Part shown: positions 7,012 to 15,935 of the stretch, piece after piece
Layout of the letters: each line of letters opens with the position of its first letter
Numbering within the stretch: the first letter of the stretch is position 1
Source: Alphaproteobacteria bacterium
GTDB lineage: Bacteria > Myxococcota_A > UBA796 > UBA2385
NCBI GenBank assembly: GCA_020632755.1
Contig: JACKEY010000024.1
Span: 1 to 48,725, forward strand
Direction of reading: 5' to 3'
Length of the DNA: 48,725 nucleotides
Position numbers and translations under genes: made by a program
Notes under the pieces: model-generated
Told to the model about the DNA's origin: nothing
Seen by the model: the letters and a program-made list of their open reading frames with translations, nothing else
Databases searched by the model: none

Positions 7012-8055
7012 TCACTCCGGTGGGGGGGAGGGGGAGGAGGAGGAGGGCGCCAGCAGGACGAGCGCCTGCTCGGTGGCGAGCAGCCACCGGTGGTCGCCGA
7101 GGGACACGAGGGAGAGGTATCGGCCGGACTCGCGCCACACCAGCCGCGGCACGGACAGGTCGACCACCACGGTGCGCGCCGCGTCGGGTCGGTCGCCGCG
7201 GCCGAGCGCCAGCGCGAGATCCCCGGTGGGATCGATGTCCAGCCCGGGCACCGCGCGGCGGGCGCCGTCGGGGTGGGCGGTGCTGCCATCCTGGGCACCG
7301 GCTTCCTCGGCGACCAGCAGCCGGCCGCTCTCGTCGACGAACAGGCCGTGGGCGGCCGGCCCGAGCGGCAGGGTCCAGCGGGGCGCCATCCGGCGCACGT
7401 CGACTCCGGTCAGGGTGCCGCCGGGCCAGGGCAGCACGAAGGCTTCGGTGCCGGTCGGGTGCAGGGCGACCGAGGGCAACCACGGGAACAGCGGTGCCGT
7501 GGTCTCGAGCTCCGTCGCCTTGATGGCCCCGCCGGTGCGCATCAGGCGCGACGGCGCCGACCGCAGCAGGAAGAGCAGGCCGCCCGTCGGCGAGGGGGAC
7601 CGCTCCAGGAAGGGCACCCGCCAGCCCCGGGCGTGCCGCGTGTTCCACAGCACCCCGACCTCCTGGGGAGAGCGCGGCAGGGCCTGCTCCTCGACCACCA
7701 GCGGGGCCGGCGTCGCCGCGGGGCCGACGCCGACGGTGCACCAGCCGCTCTCCGCGGCGCAGGGGTGCAACAGCACGGGGCCGCCCGGTCCCTCGACCAG
7801 CCGGGCGTCGGCCGGCGCGACGCCCCGCTCCTCGCCGAGGGCCAGGGTCTTGGGATCCAGGTCGTGCAGCCGGTCCCCGACCAGCACGCTGCAGCCATCG
7901 GCCCCGCAGGCGACGCCCCGCAGGCCGTCGAGCTCGACCCGGCCCACCTGATCGAGGGGACGCTGGTCGAGTGGCGGAGAGGACTCCCCGACGGTGCCGC
8001 CCGCGGCCGGAGGGCCGGCGAGGGCGGTCGACACGAGGAGGAGCAGGACCTGCAC
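7012..8055 (-). CDS. Exported beta-propeller-like protein of unknown function
   Basis: Not recognised. Seen: with the GTG at 8055 the protein begins with VQVLLLLVSTALAGPPA, a clean signal peptide with an ALA|G-type cleavage site; longer in-frame starts would put 36 non-hydrophobic residues ahead of it. The mature part has recurring blade-like strands (SVLVGDRLHDLD, SVALHPTGTEAF, LDIDPTGDLALALGRGD, VVVDLSVPRLVW) as in WD40/YVTN propellers, ending in a Ser/Pro-rich tail. Cys pairs at ACGADGC and in the PCAAESGWC segment suggest disulfides. It lies 5 nt before bcp. A minus-strand promoter may lie near 8090-8120 (CTAGTG), facing the divergent Sm-like operon. Length 347 residues. Confidence 0.6.
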   Translation of the reverse strand: MQVLLLLVSTALAGPPAAGGTVGESSPPLDQRPLDQVGRVELDGLRGVACGADGCSVLVGDRLHDLDPKTLALGEERGVAPADARLVEGPGGPVLLHPCAAESGWCTVGVGPAATPAPLVVEEQALPRSPQEVGVLWNTRHARGWRVPFLERSPSPTGGLLFLLRSAPSRLMRTGGAIKATELETTAPLFPWLPSVALHPTGTEAFVLPWPGGTLTGVDVRRMAPRWTLPLGPAAHGLFVDESGRLLVAEEAGAQDGSTAHPDGARRAVPGLDIDPTGDLALALGRGDRPDAARTVVVDLSVPRLVWRESGRYLSLVSLGDHRWLLATEQALVLLAPSSSSPSPPPE

Positions 8056-8174
8056 GGGATGGCTCGGGGCGTGGTTGTCGGGGCTGCTGCGACCCACTAG
8101 AGGGTCTCGTCGCTCCGGACAAGCCCCGGATGCCGGTGGAGGGTGTGGAGGGACATGATCCACGAGGTGTGTGC

Positions 8175-8954
8175 ATGAAGCGAGGCAAGGGCCGTCCCGG
8201 CTCCCGGAAGCCCCAGCGCGGCCCTTCCGGCGACCAAGGCGCCCGAGAGCAGCTCAAGCAGCAGGCGGAAGCCCTGGTGCGCGACACCGGCATCCCCCGC
8301 CCCTGGGCCTTCCAGGTGGCGCGTGGCGAGGTCACCCTCAACGACGTGCTCAAGCGCCTGTCGGTCCACGATCGCGTGGACCAGCTGGTCCGACGGCACG
8401 GCCTGGATCGCTCGCTGGCCTTCCAGGTGGCCCGCGGCGAAGCCGACCTCGACGCCGTGCTCGAGCGCCAGCGTCGGGTCGAGCACGTCGACCGCAACAA
8501 GGAACGCTCGGTCCTGCTCTCGGCGTCGACCACCGGCGACCCGCTCACCCTGCACCTGCACGGGCTGACCACGCGGACCGGCCGGATCGTCGCCGTGCGC
8601 CCCTTCGAGATCGACGTCGACGACGGCAGCGGTCCGGTCGCGGTGCACAAGCTCGACATCAAGCTCGCCCACGCCGACGGCGTCGGCCCCACCGTCGACG
8701 AGATCCCCGGCGGCCGGGTCGCGGCGCAGCCCGTCAAGCGCCCCCAGGACCGCTGGCACCTCTCCGACAAGCGGGCGTTCGCGGCCCTGGACAGCGGCCG
8801 CAAGGTCCGGCTGACCTCGCTCGAGGGCGACGTGGTCACCGGCACGCTGACCTGGGTCGGCCGCTGGGAGCTCGGCCTGCGCCAGGGCAGCGGCGGCGCC
8901 GCCATCGACCTCGTCTTCTTCCGGCATGCACTCTCTCGCTTCGAGGAGCTCTGA
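8175..8954 (+). CDS. Protein with duplicated helical motif and two Sm/Hfq-like domains
   Basis: Likely RNA-binding protein (inference). Seen: a basic N-terminus (1-20); two copies of a helical unit, residues 29-62 and 64-99, both carrying AFQVARGE and a following LxxVL (NDVLKRL, DAVLERQ); an Sm-fold-like stretch at 110-165 (SVLLSASTTGDPLTLHLH then GRIVAVRPFEIDVDD then AVHKLDIK); and a second at 200-256 whose end, IDLVFFRHALSRFEEL, closely resembles the Hfq Sm2 motif (YKHAIS type). The DKRAFAALDSGRKVRL opening resembles the Hfq Sm1 entry. Known: Hfq domains occur once per chain and form hexamers; two per chain could form a pseudo-ring. The ATG is preceded by GAGG; a GTG two codons upstream is an alternative. 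First gene of a coupled three-gene operon with RdgC-like genes. Confidence 0.75.
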   Translation: MKRGKGRPGSRKPQRGPSGDQGAREQLKQQAEALVRDTGIPRPWAFQVARGEVTLNDVLKRLSVHDRVDQLVRRHGLDRSLAFQVARGEADLDAVLERQRRVEHVDRNKERSVLLSASTTGDPLTLHLHGLTTRTGRIVAVRPFEIDVDDGSGPVAVHKLDIKLAHADGVGPTVDEIPGGRVAAQPVKRPQDRWHLSDKRAFAALDSGRKVRLTSLEGDVVTGTLTWVGRWELGLRQGSGGAAIDLVFFRHALSRFEEL

Positions 8955-9605
8955 GTGGGAATCCTGCAAGGCAGCCTGACCGTCCGGCGCTACCGGGCCG
9001 CGGGCACCGTCCCCGACGACTTCCGCACGTCCTACGTGGACGCGCTCAACGACAACGCCTTCCGCGAGCCGCGCGACTGGACCCCCGGGGTCGAGGCCAT
9101 CGGGTGGTGCCAGGTCCACAACCTGCTGGACACGGACTTCTCGGACCTCAACAAGTGGCTGTACAACGAGTACGCCGTGCTCGCGATGCGCATCGACAAG
9201 AAGTCGCTGCCGGCGAAGCTGCTCAAGGCGCACCTGGACAAGAAGGTCGCCGAGTGGTGCCAGGAGAACCACCGGGACAAGTGCCCGGCGCGGGTCCGCA
9301 CCGACCTGAAGGAACAGCTCGAGGGCGACATGCTGGTCCGCACCCTGCCGCGGGTGGCCGTGCACGAGTTCTGCTGGAACATCGTCGACGGCACCGTGCT
9401 GTTCCACAACACCAGCGAGAAGGTCAACGACACCTTCCGCAAGGTGTTCCGCGAGACCTTCGGCATCGCCCTGCTGCCGTGGTCCCCGCTGGACTTCCTG
9501 GCCGACAGCCCCGACCTGGCCGCCACCCTGGAAGCCCAGGGCCTGTCCGATCTGCGCCCCGACCACGCGGTCGGCGCCGCCGCTCCCGTGGGAGGTGAGG
9601 AATGA
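8955..9605 (+). CDS. RdgC-like recombination-associated protein, N-terminal part
   Basis: Resembles RdgC, a ring-forming DNA-binding protein that limits RecA activity. Seen: an N-terminal strand set with RRYRAAGTVP, then LPAKLLKAHLDKKVAE (85-100), the long charged helix pair RTDLKEQLEGDMLVRTLPR (115-133), the strand pair around FCWNIVDGTVLFHNTSEKV, and FRETFGIALLPWSPLDFL, all in RdgC order. E. coli RdgC is about 300 residues; this polypeptide stops at 216, and the matching C-terminal region appears in the next gene. The GTG start abuts the preceding TGA with no gap and has GAGGAG 9 nt upstream, so translation is coupled. Family call good by motif; direct evidence of DNA binding is absent. Confidence 0.7.
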   Translation: MGILQGSLTVRRYRAAGTVPDDFRTSYVDALNDNAFREPRDWTPGVEAIGWCQVHNLLDTDFSDLNKWLYNEYAVLAMRIDKKSLPAKLLKAHLDKKVAEWCQENHRDKCPARVRTDLKEQLEGDMLVRTLPRVAVHEFCWNIVDGTVLFHNTSEKVNDTFRKVFRETFGIALLPWSPLDFLADSPDLAATLEAQGLSDLRPDHAVGAAAPVGGEE

Positions 9606-10192
9606 GCGACAGCTTCGAGCCGACCGACGGCTCCTCGCAGGGCAGCGGCTTCGGGGACGCCGCCTCCTTCCCCGACCCGACCCCGGCCCTGCCGCACCTG
9701 GCCACCGAGTTCTTCGCCTGGCTCTGGTACGCCAGCGAGCGCGACGGCGGCACCTTCGTGCTGCCGGGGACCGAGGGCGTGTTCCTGTTCTGGGTGGACG
9801 ACCGCCTGAGCTTCCGCCTGCCGGACGAAGACAAGGCCCGCGCCGTGCTGACCGGCGAGAGCGCGGCGGCCACGCTCGAGGCCCGCGCGGCCCTGGCCGG
9901 CGGCAAGGTGGTCCGGGACCTGCGCCTGGCGCTCAAGCGCGAGGAGCGCGAGTACTCGGTCACCCTGCGTGGCGTGCACCTGGACCTGCAGGGCGCCAAG
10001 CTGCCCGCCGAGCTCGGCGCCAAGGACGAGACCAGCGAGGTGCTCTACGAGCGCATGTTCCTGCTCGACGAGCTGTGGTTCATGGTCGGCGCCCTGTACC
10101 GCCGGTTCGCGGCCGAGCGGACCTCGGACGACTGGCGGTCGGCTCATCTGGCGGCCATGCGCCGCTGGGCCGGCGGGCTCGACGACGCCTGA
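9602..10192 (+). CDS. RdgC-associated C-terminal-like protein
   Basis: Seen: a polar leader (1-32), then FFAWLWYASERDGGTF, FLFWVDDRLSFRL, repeated Ala/Lys-rich helices (ARAALAGGKVVRDLRLALK), a strand pair with SVTLRGVHLDLQGAKLP, and a C-terminal helix pair ending in LYRRF and W. This order matches what I recall of the C-terminal half of longer RdgC-like proteins in delta- and related proteobacteria, where a W-L-W segment follows the RdgC core; that is memory, not a search result. Overlaps the previous gene by ATGA. Inference: the two polypeptides form one RdgC-like complex. No catalytic motif is visible. Alternatively it is an independent accessory subunit. Confidence 0.6.
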   Translation: MSDSFEPTDGSSQGSGFGDAASFPDPTPALPHLATEFFAWLWYASERDGGTFVLPGTEGVFLFWVDDRLSFRLPDEDKARAVLTGESAAATLEARAALAGGKVVRDLRLALKREEREYSVTLRGVHLDLQGAKLPAELGAKDETSEVLYERMFLLDELWFMVGALYRRFAAERTSDDWRSAHLAAMRRWAGGLDDA

Positions 10193-10213
10193 GCGCCGCG
10201 GAGCCGACGTTCC

Positions 10214-10241
10214 TTGACCCGCACCAGCGGGGGCATTAGGT
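10214..10241 (+). promoter_or_regulatory. Candidate tRNA promoter
   Basis: TTGACC (10214-10219) is followed after 16 nt by TTAGGT (10236-10241; TAGGTC one base later is an alternative). The tRNA begins 15 nt downstream, as expected for a housekeeping sigma promoter with a short 5' leader. Confidence 0.45.
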
Positions 10242-10256
10242 CCGCCGGCACGCGCT

Positions 10257-10333
<77 letters not shown>

Positions 10334-10361
10334 CCTCGACAGCGGACCGGACCGCTGGAAG

Positions 10362-10390
10362 CGAGCGGGAGTCCTTCGGGCTCCCGCTCG
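10362..10390 (+). terminator. UUCG-capped hairpin after tRNA-Arg
   Basis: CGAGCGGGAG (10362-10371) pairs perfectly with CTCCCGCTCG (10381-10390). Two more C-G pairs after a bulged T enclose a TTCG tetraloop. It is very stable and well placed to end the tRNA transcript, but lacks a downstream U-tract. Confidence 0.6.
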
Positions 10391-10545
10391 TCGCGTCTCG
10401 GTGTCCGTCGGGCCGTAGGTGCCTGCCCGGCGTGATAGGTTGCGCAGCGAGAGAGCCCGCGCCGGGCCCGTGCGCACTGGAGTTCCATGTACCCGTCGCC
10501 GGAGACGGAGCCGCCCGCGACGGGGCGGGTCTGCCGGAGGTCGCC

Positions 10546-11406
10546 TTGCAGGTGACCTTCTGGGGCGTGCGTGGGTCGATCCCGGTGCCGGGTCCGGCCA
10601 CCAGTCGCTACGGCGGCAACACCTCGTGCATCGAGGTGCAGGCCGACGGCGGTCCGCCGCTGGTGCTCGACTGCGGGACCGGCGCGCGGGGCCTGGGGCG
10701 CAAGCTGCTCGAAGCGCACGAGAAGCGGGTGGAGATCCTGTTCACCCACTTCCACATGGACCACGTGTTCGGCTTCCCGTTCTTCGGGCCAGTCTACGCG
10801 CCCAGCTGCCAGGTCGGTGTGACCGTGCCGGCAGGCACCTCCGAAGAAGCCGAAGCCAAGCTCGGGCGCTACCTCAACGGCACCTACCACCCGGTCCGGC
10901 TGCGGGACGTGCAGGGCAACCTGTCCCTTCAGCACGTGCGGGTCGGCCACACCTTCGAGCGCGGCGCCTTCCGCATCCAGACCGTGCGGCTCAACCACCC
11001 GGGCGGCTGCTGCGGCTACCGCATCGAGGCCGGCGGCAAGGTGATGCTCTACCTGAGCGACACTGCCCCGCTGGCCGGGGTGGGCGAGGGGTTGCTGGCC
11101 GGCAAGACGCCGCCTGCCCTGGAGAAGCGCGTGCTCGCCGCGATGGAGGGCGCCGATCTCGTCGTGATGGACACCATGTTCAGCTTCGACGAGTACCTCG
11201 AGAAGATGACCTGGGGGCACTCCTACCCCGAGTACGGCGTCGCCCTGTGCGAAGCCGCGCGGGTCGGAAAGCTGGCTCTGTTCCACCACTCCCCCGACGC
11301 GAGTGACGCGCAGCTCGACGAGCGGGCGGAGCGGTGGAGCGCTCATGAGGGCGACCTCGACATCTTCCTGGCGCAAGAGGGGGTGACCGTGGACCTCGAG
11401 GGGTAG
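10546..11406 (+). CDS. MBL-fold metallo-hydrolase
   Basis: Metallo-beta-lactamase-fold hydrolase, probably cytoplasmic with a di-metal site; the branch resembles the WGVRGSIP-type phosphodiesterase/RNase Z-like proteins common in myxobacteria. Seen: FWGVRGSIPVPGP near the N-terminus, RYGGNTSC (21-28), the metal motif THFHMDH (H68, H70, D72, H73), a later ligand in LNHPGG, and DTAP in the segment following VMLYLSD. Start: TTG at 10546 has GGAGG 5 nt upstream; GTG at 10552 is in frame with the SD 11 nt away; the GTG at 10432 would add 38 residues without homology to the fold. The upstream TAGGTT at about 10436 may be a -10. Substrate unknown (phosphodiester likely). Confidence 0.85.
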   Translation: MQVTFWGVRGSIPVPGPATSRYGGNTSCIEVQADGGPPLVLDCGTGARGLGRKLLEAHEKRVEILFTHFHMDHVFGFPFFGPVYAPSCQVGVTVPAGTSEEAEAKLGRYLNGTYHPVRLRDVQGNLSLQHVRVGHTFERGAFRIQTVRLNHPGGCCGYRIEAGGKVMLYLSDTAPLAGVGEGLLAGKTPPALEKRVLAAMEGADLVVMDTMFSFDEYLEKMTWGHSYPEYGVALCEAARVGKLALFHHSPDASDAQLDERAERWSAHEGDLDIFLAQEGVTVDLEG

Positions 11407-11432
11407 CTTCCTACGTCGACTCGACGGTGATC

Positions 11433-11747
11433 ATGAGCGTGATCGGGGGACTGCTGTCCCTGGTGCTCGTGCTGTGGGCCTGGTACTTCTTCCAGGCGCT
11501 CCAGCGGGCCTGGCTCGTCGAACAGGCCCACGACGCCATCGCCGCCGCGCAGGACGCCGGACTCGCGCTGAAGCCCACGGGCTTCCGTGCCCGGCTGGTC
11601 GCGGTGGGGACCATCGACGGCAGACCCGTGCGCGTGGAGTGGCGGACGGGCGTGCTGGGACCACGGTCGGTGGTGCGCGGGAACTCCACCCGTCGCCTGC
11701 CGCTCATCACGAGCCCGGGCGAGCTGCAGCAGGCGCTCGCCCGCTGA
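11433..11747 (+). CDS. Small single-pass membrane protein
   Basis: Not recognised. Seen: an N-terminal transmembrane helix (MSVIGGLLSLVLVLWAWYFF), a short amphipathic helix (QAHDAIAAAQDAGL) and a small beta-rich C-terminal part (RARLVAVGTIDGRPVRVEW). About 104 residues. The ATG at 11433 is chosen; a GTG two codons earlier is in frame. It sits 26 nt after the MBL hydrolase gene and may share its transcript. It converges on the minus-strand membrane gene with a strong inverted repeat between them. Confidence 0.55.
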   Translation: MSVIGGLLSLVLVLWAWYFFQALQRAWLVEQAHDAIAAAQDAGLALKPTGFRARLVAVGTIDGRPVRVEWRTGVLGPRSVVRGNSTRRLPLITSPGELQQALAR

Positions 11748-11766
11748 CCCGCACCGGAGCAGGCCC

Positions 11767-11820
11767 CGCCCGCGAGGTCGGGACCCCGGCCCTCAGGCCA
11801 GGGCTCCGACCTCGCGGGCG
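11767..11820. terminator. Convergent inverted repeat (15-bp arms)
   Basis: CGCCCGCGAGGTCGG (11767-11781) and its exact reverse complement (11806-11820) flank a loop that itself contains GCCCT/AGGGC (11789-11793 with 11800-11804). The element starts just after the + strand stop and includes the last nine codons of the minus-strand gene. It is probably a bidirectional terminator; no U-tract is present. Confidence 0.55.
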
Positions 11821-13115
11821 GTGCGCCGCCGGGCCTCGCTGTCCGTGGCGTGCGACCGCAGGCGGCCCAGCACGTCGTCCAGTCGGTCGGGCGTGCGCTC
11901 GCCGGGCTGCACCCGGGCCACCGCCAGGCCGGCGCGGGCTTCTTCCAGGAAGGCGCTGGCGTACTCCGACAGGGCCGCAGTGCGTCCGCGCTCCAGCTCC
12001 AGGGCCTCGCGGTGGCGGACCAGGGCGGCGAGGTGGCGGGCGGTGGCTTCCAGGCGTTCCCGGGTGAAGGGATCGTCGGTCTGCTGCGCCCGCTCGAGCA
12101 GATCGATGCGCCGCTGATCCAGGCCCGTGTCCTCCAGCGCGGCGATCTCCTCGTCCAGCACCATGCGCGACCACTGCAGCCGGAAGATCCAGGCCGCGAC
12201 CTCGCCGACGCCGTCGCGGGTCTCGGGGTCCGGCGCGTGCCGGGCCATCTCGTGGTCGAGCTGGCGGGCGCGCAGGGCCGGGTCCCGGTAGCCCTGGGGC
12301 AGGGCGGCGCGGATCCGACCGCGGCCGGGGATGCGGTCGGTGGCCTTGAAGGCCAGGGCGGCGGCGACCAGGGCCTGCGAGCTCACCAGGCCGAACAGCG
12401 CGCCCTGGAGCGCGCCCTGCAGCGGCTCGGTGCCCGGCGGGCCCACCAGGGCCGTGGCGGCCCACCATCCGATGCCGGCCGCGGCAGCGCCGCCCAGGGT
12501 GCCGTGCACGCGCCGCCAGCGATCGGCGACGGCTCCGTCCAGGAAGGTCAGGCCGAGTCCGACGACGGCGCCCGCGACCAGGACCTGGGCGCTGCTGATG
12601 AGCGCGCTGCCGGGGATCAGCAGCGGCAGCAGGAGCACGGCGCCTACGGCGACCGAGGCGACCACCAGGGCCTTCGGTGCGGCCTTGGGCCAGGCGGCGG
12701 CCGCGCCGACACCGAGCGCGGCGGCCACCACGGCGGCGTAGGGCACCGCCCCGGGGCCGACCGCGGCGGTCCCGGCCAGGGCCAGGGCGCACCACGCGGT
12801 CCAGGCCAGCTGCCGCGACAGCAGCCGCTCCTTCACCGCGGGCACCAGGTGGAAGCGCCCGCTCCGTACATCGGGGGCCGTGCGCACCTGGTGGGCGCGC
12901 TCGCCGGTGCGGGGCGCCGCCGCGGCCGAGGGCGTCTCGGCGGGCTTCGCCGAGGGCGCCTCCTCTGCGGAAGCGACTTCGGCGGCCGGCGGTTCCGCCA
13001 GCGGCTCTTCGCTCGGTTCTTCCTCGGTCTCGGGATCCGGAGCCAGGGCCAGCGTAGGCGCCTTGTCGGCGCCGGGCTGCTCCTCGGCCAGGGCCAGGGC
13101 GGCTTCCAGGTCCAT
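11793..13115 (-). CDS. Polytopic membrane protein with acidic N-terminus and C-terminal coiled coil
   Basis: Function unknown. Seen: an acidic Ala/Glu/Pro-rich cytoplasmic leader (1-75), a block of about six to eight hydrophobic helices rich in Ala/Gly/Val/Leu (about 100-270), and a long soluble Arg/Glu/Ala-rich helical C-terminus (about 275-440) with heptad-like character (HLAALVRHREALELERGR). ATG start 7 nt after the stop of the VWA gene, so the two are in one operon. Inference: a membrane partner of the exported VWA protein. The segment at its 3' end overlaps the convergent inverted repeat. 440 residues. Confidence 0.6.
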   Translation of the reverse strand: MDLEAALALAEEQPGADKAPTLALAPDPETEEEPSEEPLAEPPAAEVASAEEAPSAKPAETPSAAAAPRTGERAHQVRTAPDVRSGRFHLVPAVKERLLSRQLAWTAWCALALAGTAAVGPGAVPYAAVVAAALGVGAAAAWPKAAPKALVVASVAVGAVLLLPLLIPGSALISSAQVLVAGAVVGLGLTFLDGAVADRWRRVHGTLGGAAAAGIGWWAATALVGPPGTEPLQGALQGALFGLVSSQALVAAALAFKATDRIPGRGRIRAALPQGYRDPALRARQLDHEMARHAPDPETRDGVGEVAAWIFRLQWSRMVLDEEIAALEDTGLDQRRIDLLERAQQTDDPFTRERLEATARHLAALVRHREALELERGRTAALSEYASAFLEEARAGLAVARVQPGERTPDRLDDVLGRLRSHATDSEARRRTAREVGALA

Positions 13116-13122
13116 GCCGGCT

Positions 13123-14535
13123 TCAGCGTGCGTACTCAAGGGCCGCCTCCTTCGTCTTCTTGACGTTCCACAGGCCGTCGTCGCTGGCCGGGGCCGCTTC
13201 CGAGAAGGCCTGCTGCTGCACGGCCACTTCTTCGGCCTCGAAGTCCAGCTCGGGGGCGTCGTACCGGGTCCGCATGCTGCGCAGCAGGCCCTGGGCCTGC
13301 TCGAGCTTGGCCTGGTTGCCGGCCACGTCGCCGTCGGCGTAGTCGCGGGCCGACTCGTCCATGAGCCGGCCGGCGTGGGCCTTGGCCGCGGACACACCCG
13401 CGCGGCGGTTCACGCTGCGGGCGGCCACCCGGTTGTCCTGGGTGATCTTCGCGGCGACCACGGCGGCTTCTTCGGCCGCCTTCCCGCTGTCGGCGTCGGT
13501 GTAGCGCAGGTCGACATCGGCGACGTTCAGGGTGCCGAGCTCGCCGTCGGGGACCGACACCCGGGCCACGATCTTGCGGGTCTCGCCGCCGTGCACGTCG
13601 CCCAGGAACACGCGGTAGCCGTCGGTGCTGAGATCGGCGTCCCAGCCGAACACCTCTTCGAGCCGCACGCCGTCGGGCAGCTTCACGTCCACGGCGACCT
13701 CGCGGCCGGCGACCCGGGTCATCTGCTGCAGCTCCGTCTGGAACATGGTGGCCAGCTGCCCGGGCTGATCGACGAAGTGGTAGCGCCCGCCGCCGGCGTC
13801 GCTCATCGCGGAGAGCAGGTCCTCGTTGTAGTCGAGCCCCAGGCCCATCGCGCTGACGCTGATGCCGGCCTCGACCTGCTCGCCGCTCATGCGCGCGAGG
13901 GACGCGGTGTCGGTGACGCCCAGGTTGGCCATGCCGTCGGACAGGATGACGACCCGCTTGATGCCGGTGAGCGAGGGGTCGGACAGGGCGTCCAGGCCCA
14001 GCTGCAGGCCGCCGCTCAGGTTGGTGCCGCCCCCGGGGCGGATGCCGGCCGCCTGTCGCTGCAGCCGGGCGGGGTCCGTGACGTGCTGGCTGCTGACGAC
14101 CGTGCGGCCGCGGTCGCTGAAGCTGACCAGCGCGAAGGTGTCCTCGGGGCCCAGCTGGGAGATCAGCTCGGACGCGGCCATACGGGCGTTGTCGATCTTG
14201 CCGCGGCCGGCCATCGAGCCCGACGTGTCCATCACGACCGCCAGGTTGACGGGTCGGCGGACATCGCCGGGCATGTCGGGGGCGGTGACCTCGATGACCA
14301 GGTAGCGATCCTCGCCCGAGCCCTGCAGCAGCGCGTCCTGGTCCAGGGCGGCGGTCAGCTCCAGCGCGCCGTCGAAGCCCTTCGGCGGGACGGGGACCCT
14401 GGTCGTGACGGTGGGGTCGCCCGGGATCGGGTCGACCGGGTCCTTCGCGACGAAGCGCGCCTGCACGGTGGGGGCGATCATGGCGGCGAGGACGGCGGTG
14501 CCCGCCAGGCCGAGGGTGAGGTGCCAGCGCTGCAT
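13123..14535 (-). CDS. Exported von Willebrand factor type A domain protein
   Basis: Probably a surface or periplasmic protein binding a partner through a metal-dependent VWA domain. Seen: a signal-type N-terminus (HLTLGLAGTAVLAAMIAPTVQA, broken by a short polar start), a beta-rich segment (55-90), the VWA domain (97 to about 270) with a perfect MIDAS DTSGSM (D103, S105, S107), GGGTNLSGGL with the MIDAS Thr, and VVILSDGMANLG; then an extended beta segment and an Ala/Glu helical tail. Known: this layout (VWA plus C-terminal beta and helix, about 470 residues) is common in bacterial VWA proteins related to YfbK/inter-alpha-trypsin-like chains. GGAG lies 7 nt before the ATG. A possible ECF-type promoter lies just upstream. 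Confidence 0.85.
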   Translation of the reverse strand: MQRWHLTLGLAGTAVLAAMIAPTVQARFVAKDPVDPIPGDPTVTTRVPVPPKGFDGALELTAALDQDALLQGSGEDRYLVIEVTAPDMPGDVRRPVNLAVVMDTSGSMAGRGKIDNARMAASELISQLGPEDTFALVSFSDRGRTVVSSQHVTDPARLQRQAAGIRPGGGTNLSGGLQLGLDALSDPSLTGIKRVVILSDGMANLGVTDTASLARMSGEQVEAGISVSAMGLGLDYNEDLLSAMSDAGGGRYHFVDQPGQLATMFQTELQQMTRVAGREVAVDVKLPDGVRLEEVFGWDADLSTDGYRVFLGDVHGGETRKIVARVSVPDGELGTLNVADVDLRYTDADSGKAAEEAAVVAAKITQDNRVAARSVNRRAGVSAAKAHAGRLMDESARDYADGDVAGNQAKLEQAQGLLRSMRTRYDAPELDFEAEEVAVQQQAFSEAAPASDDGLWNVKKTKEAALEYAR

Positions 14536-14565
14536 CGGATGCTCCTGTCAGAGGGTGTGCATCCC

Positions 14566-14590
14566 GACAACGGCCCTTGCAGGGGGTTCC
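14566..14590 (-). promoter_or_regulatory. Candidate ECF-sigma promoter for the VWA gene
   Basis: Reading the minus strand, GGAAC (14590-14586) is followed after 17 nt by GTC (14568-14566), the common shape of ECF sigma promoters. It ends about 30 nt before the ATG of the VWA gene. Short motifs like these can occur by chance. Confidence 0.25.
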
Positions 14591-14673
14591 TTACACTTCG
14601 ATCCTGCGATTCCGTTGCACGGTCCTTGCGCGGGGCGTGGGCAGGGGTCCGAGAGGCTGTGGCCCGAGACGCA

Positions 14674-14706
14674 GCGACGCCCGGCCTGTGCAGGACCGGG
14701 CGTCGC
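14674..14706 (-). terminator. Perfect 11-bp hairpin after the aldolase gene
   Basis: GCGACGCCCGG (14674-14684) pairs with CCGGGCGTCGC (14696-14706), and CCT/AGG extends the stem inward around GTGC with one bulged base. It lies 22 nt downstream of the aldolase stop codon on the minus strand. It has no U-tract, like the hairpin after the tRNA. Confidence 0.55.
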
Positions 14707-14727
14707 GGGTCGGGGTGCGGGTGGCGG

Positions 14728-15801
<1,074 letters not shown>

Positions 15802-15935
15802 GGAAGGCTCCGGGGGATGCCGAGGTCTGGGAGGAGGACGGGGGAGCTATCTCGCCCCGGGGCCGCCGGCCCTCCGTCCGCTGCGTTGTCGGCCATGGCC
15901 GAGGAGGAACGGGTGGACGGCGGTCTGCCCTCGGA

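Noticed and set aside
7056..8163. Upstream ATG (8163) for the exported propeller-like protein
   Set aside because: It would place 36 Pro/Arg-rich residues before a clean signal peptide and run into the divergent Sm-like gene's leader.
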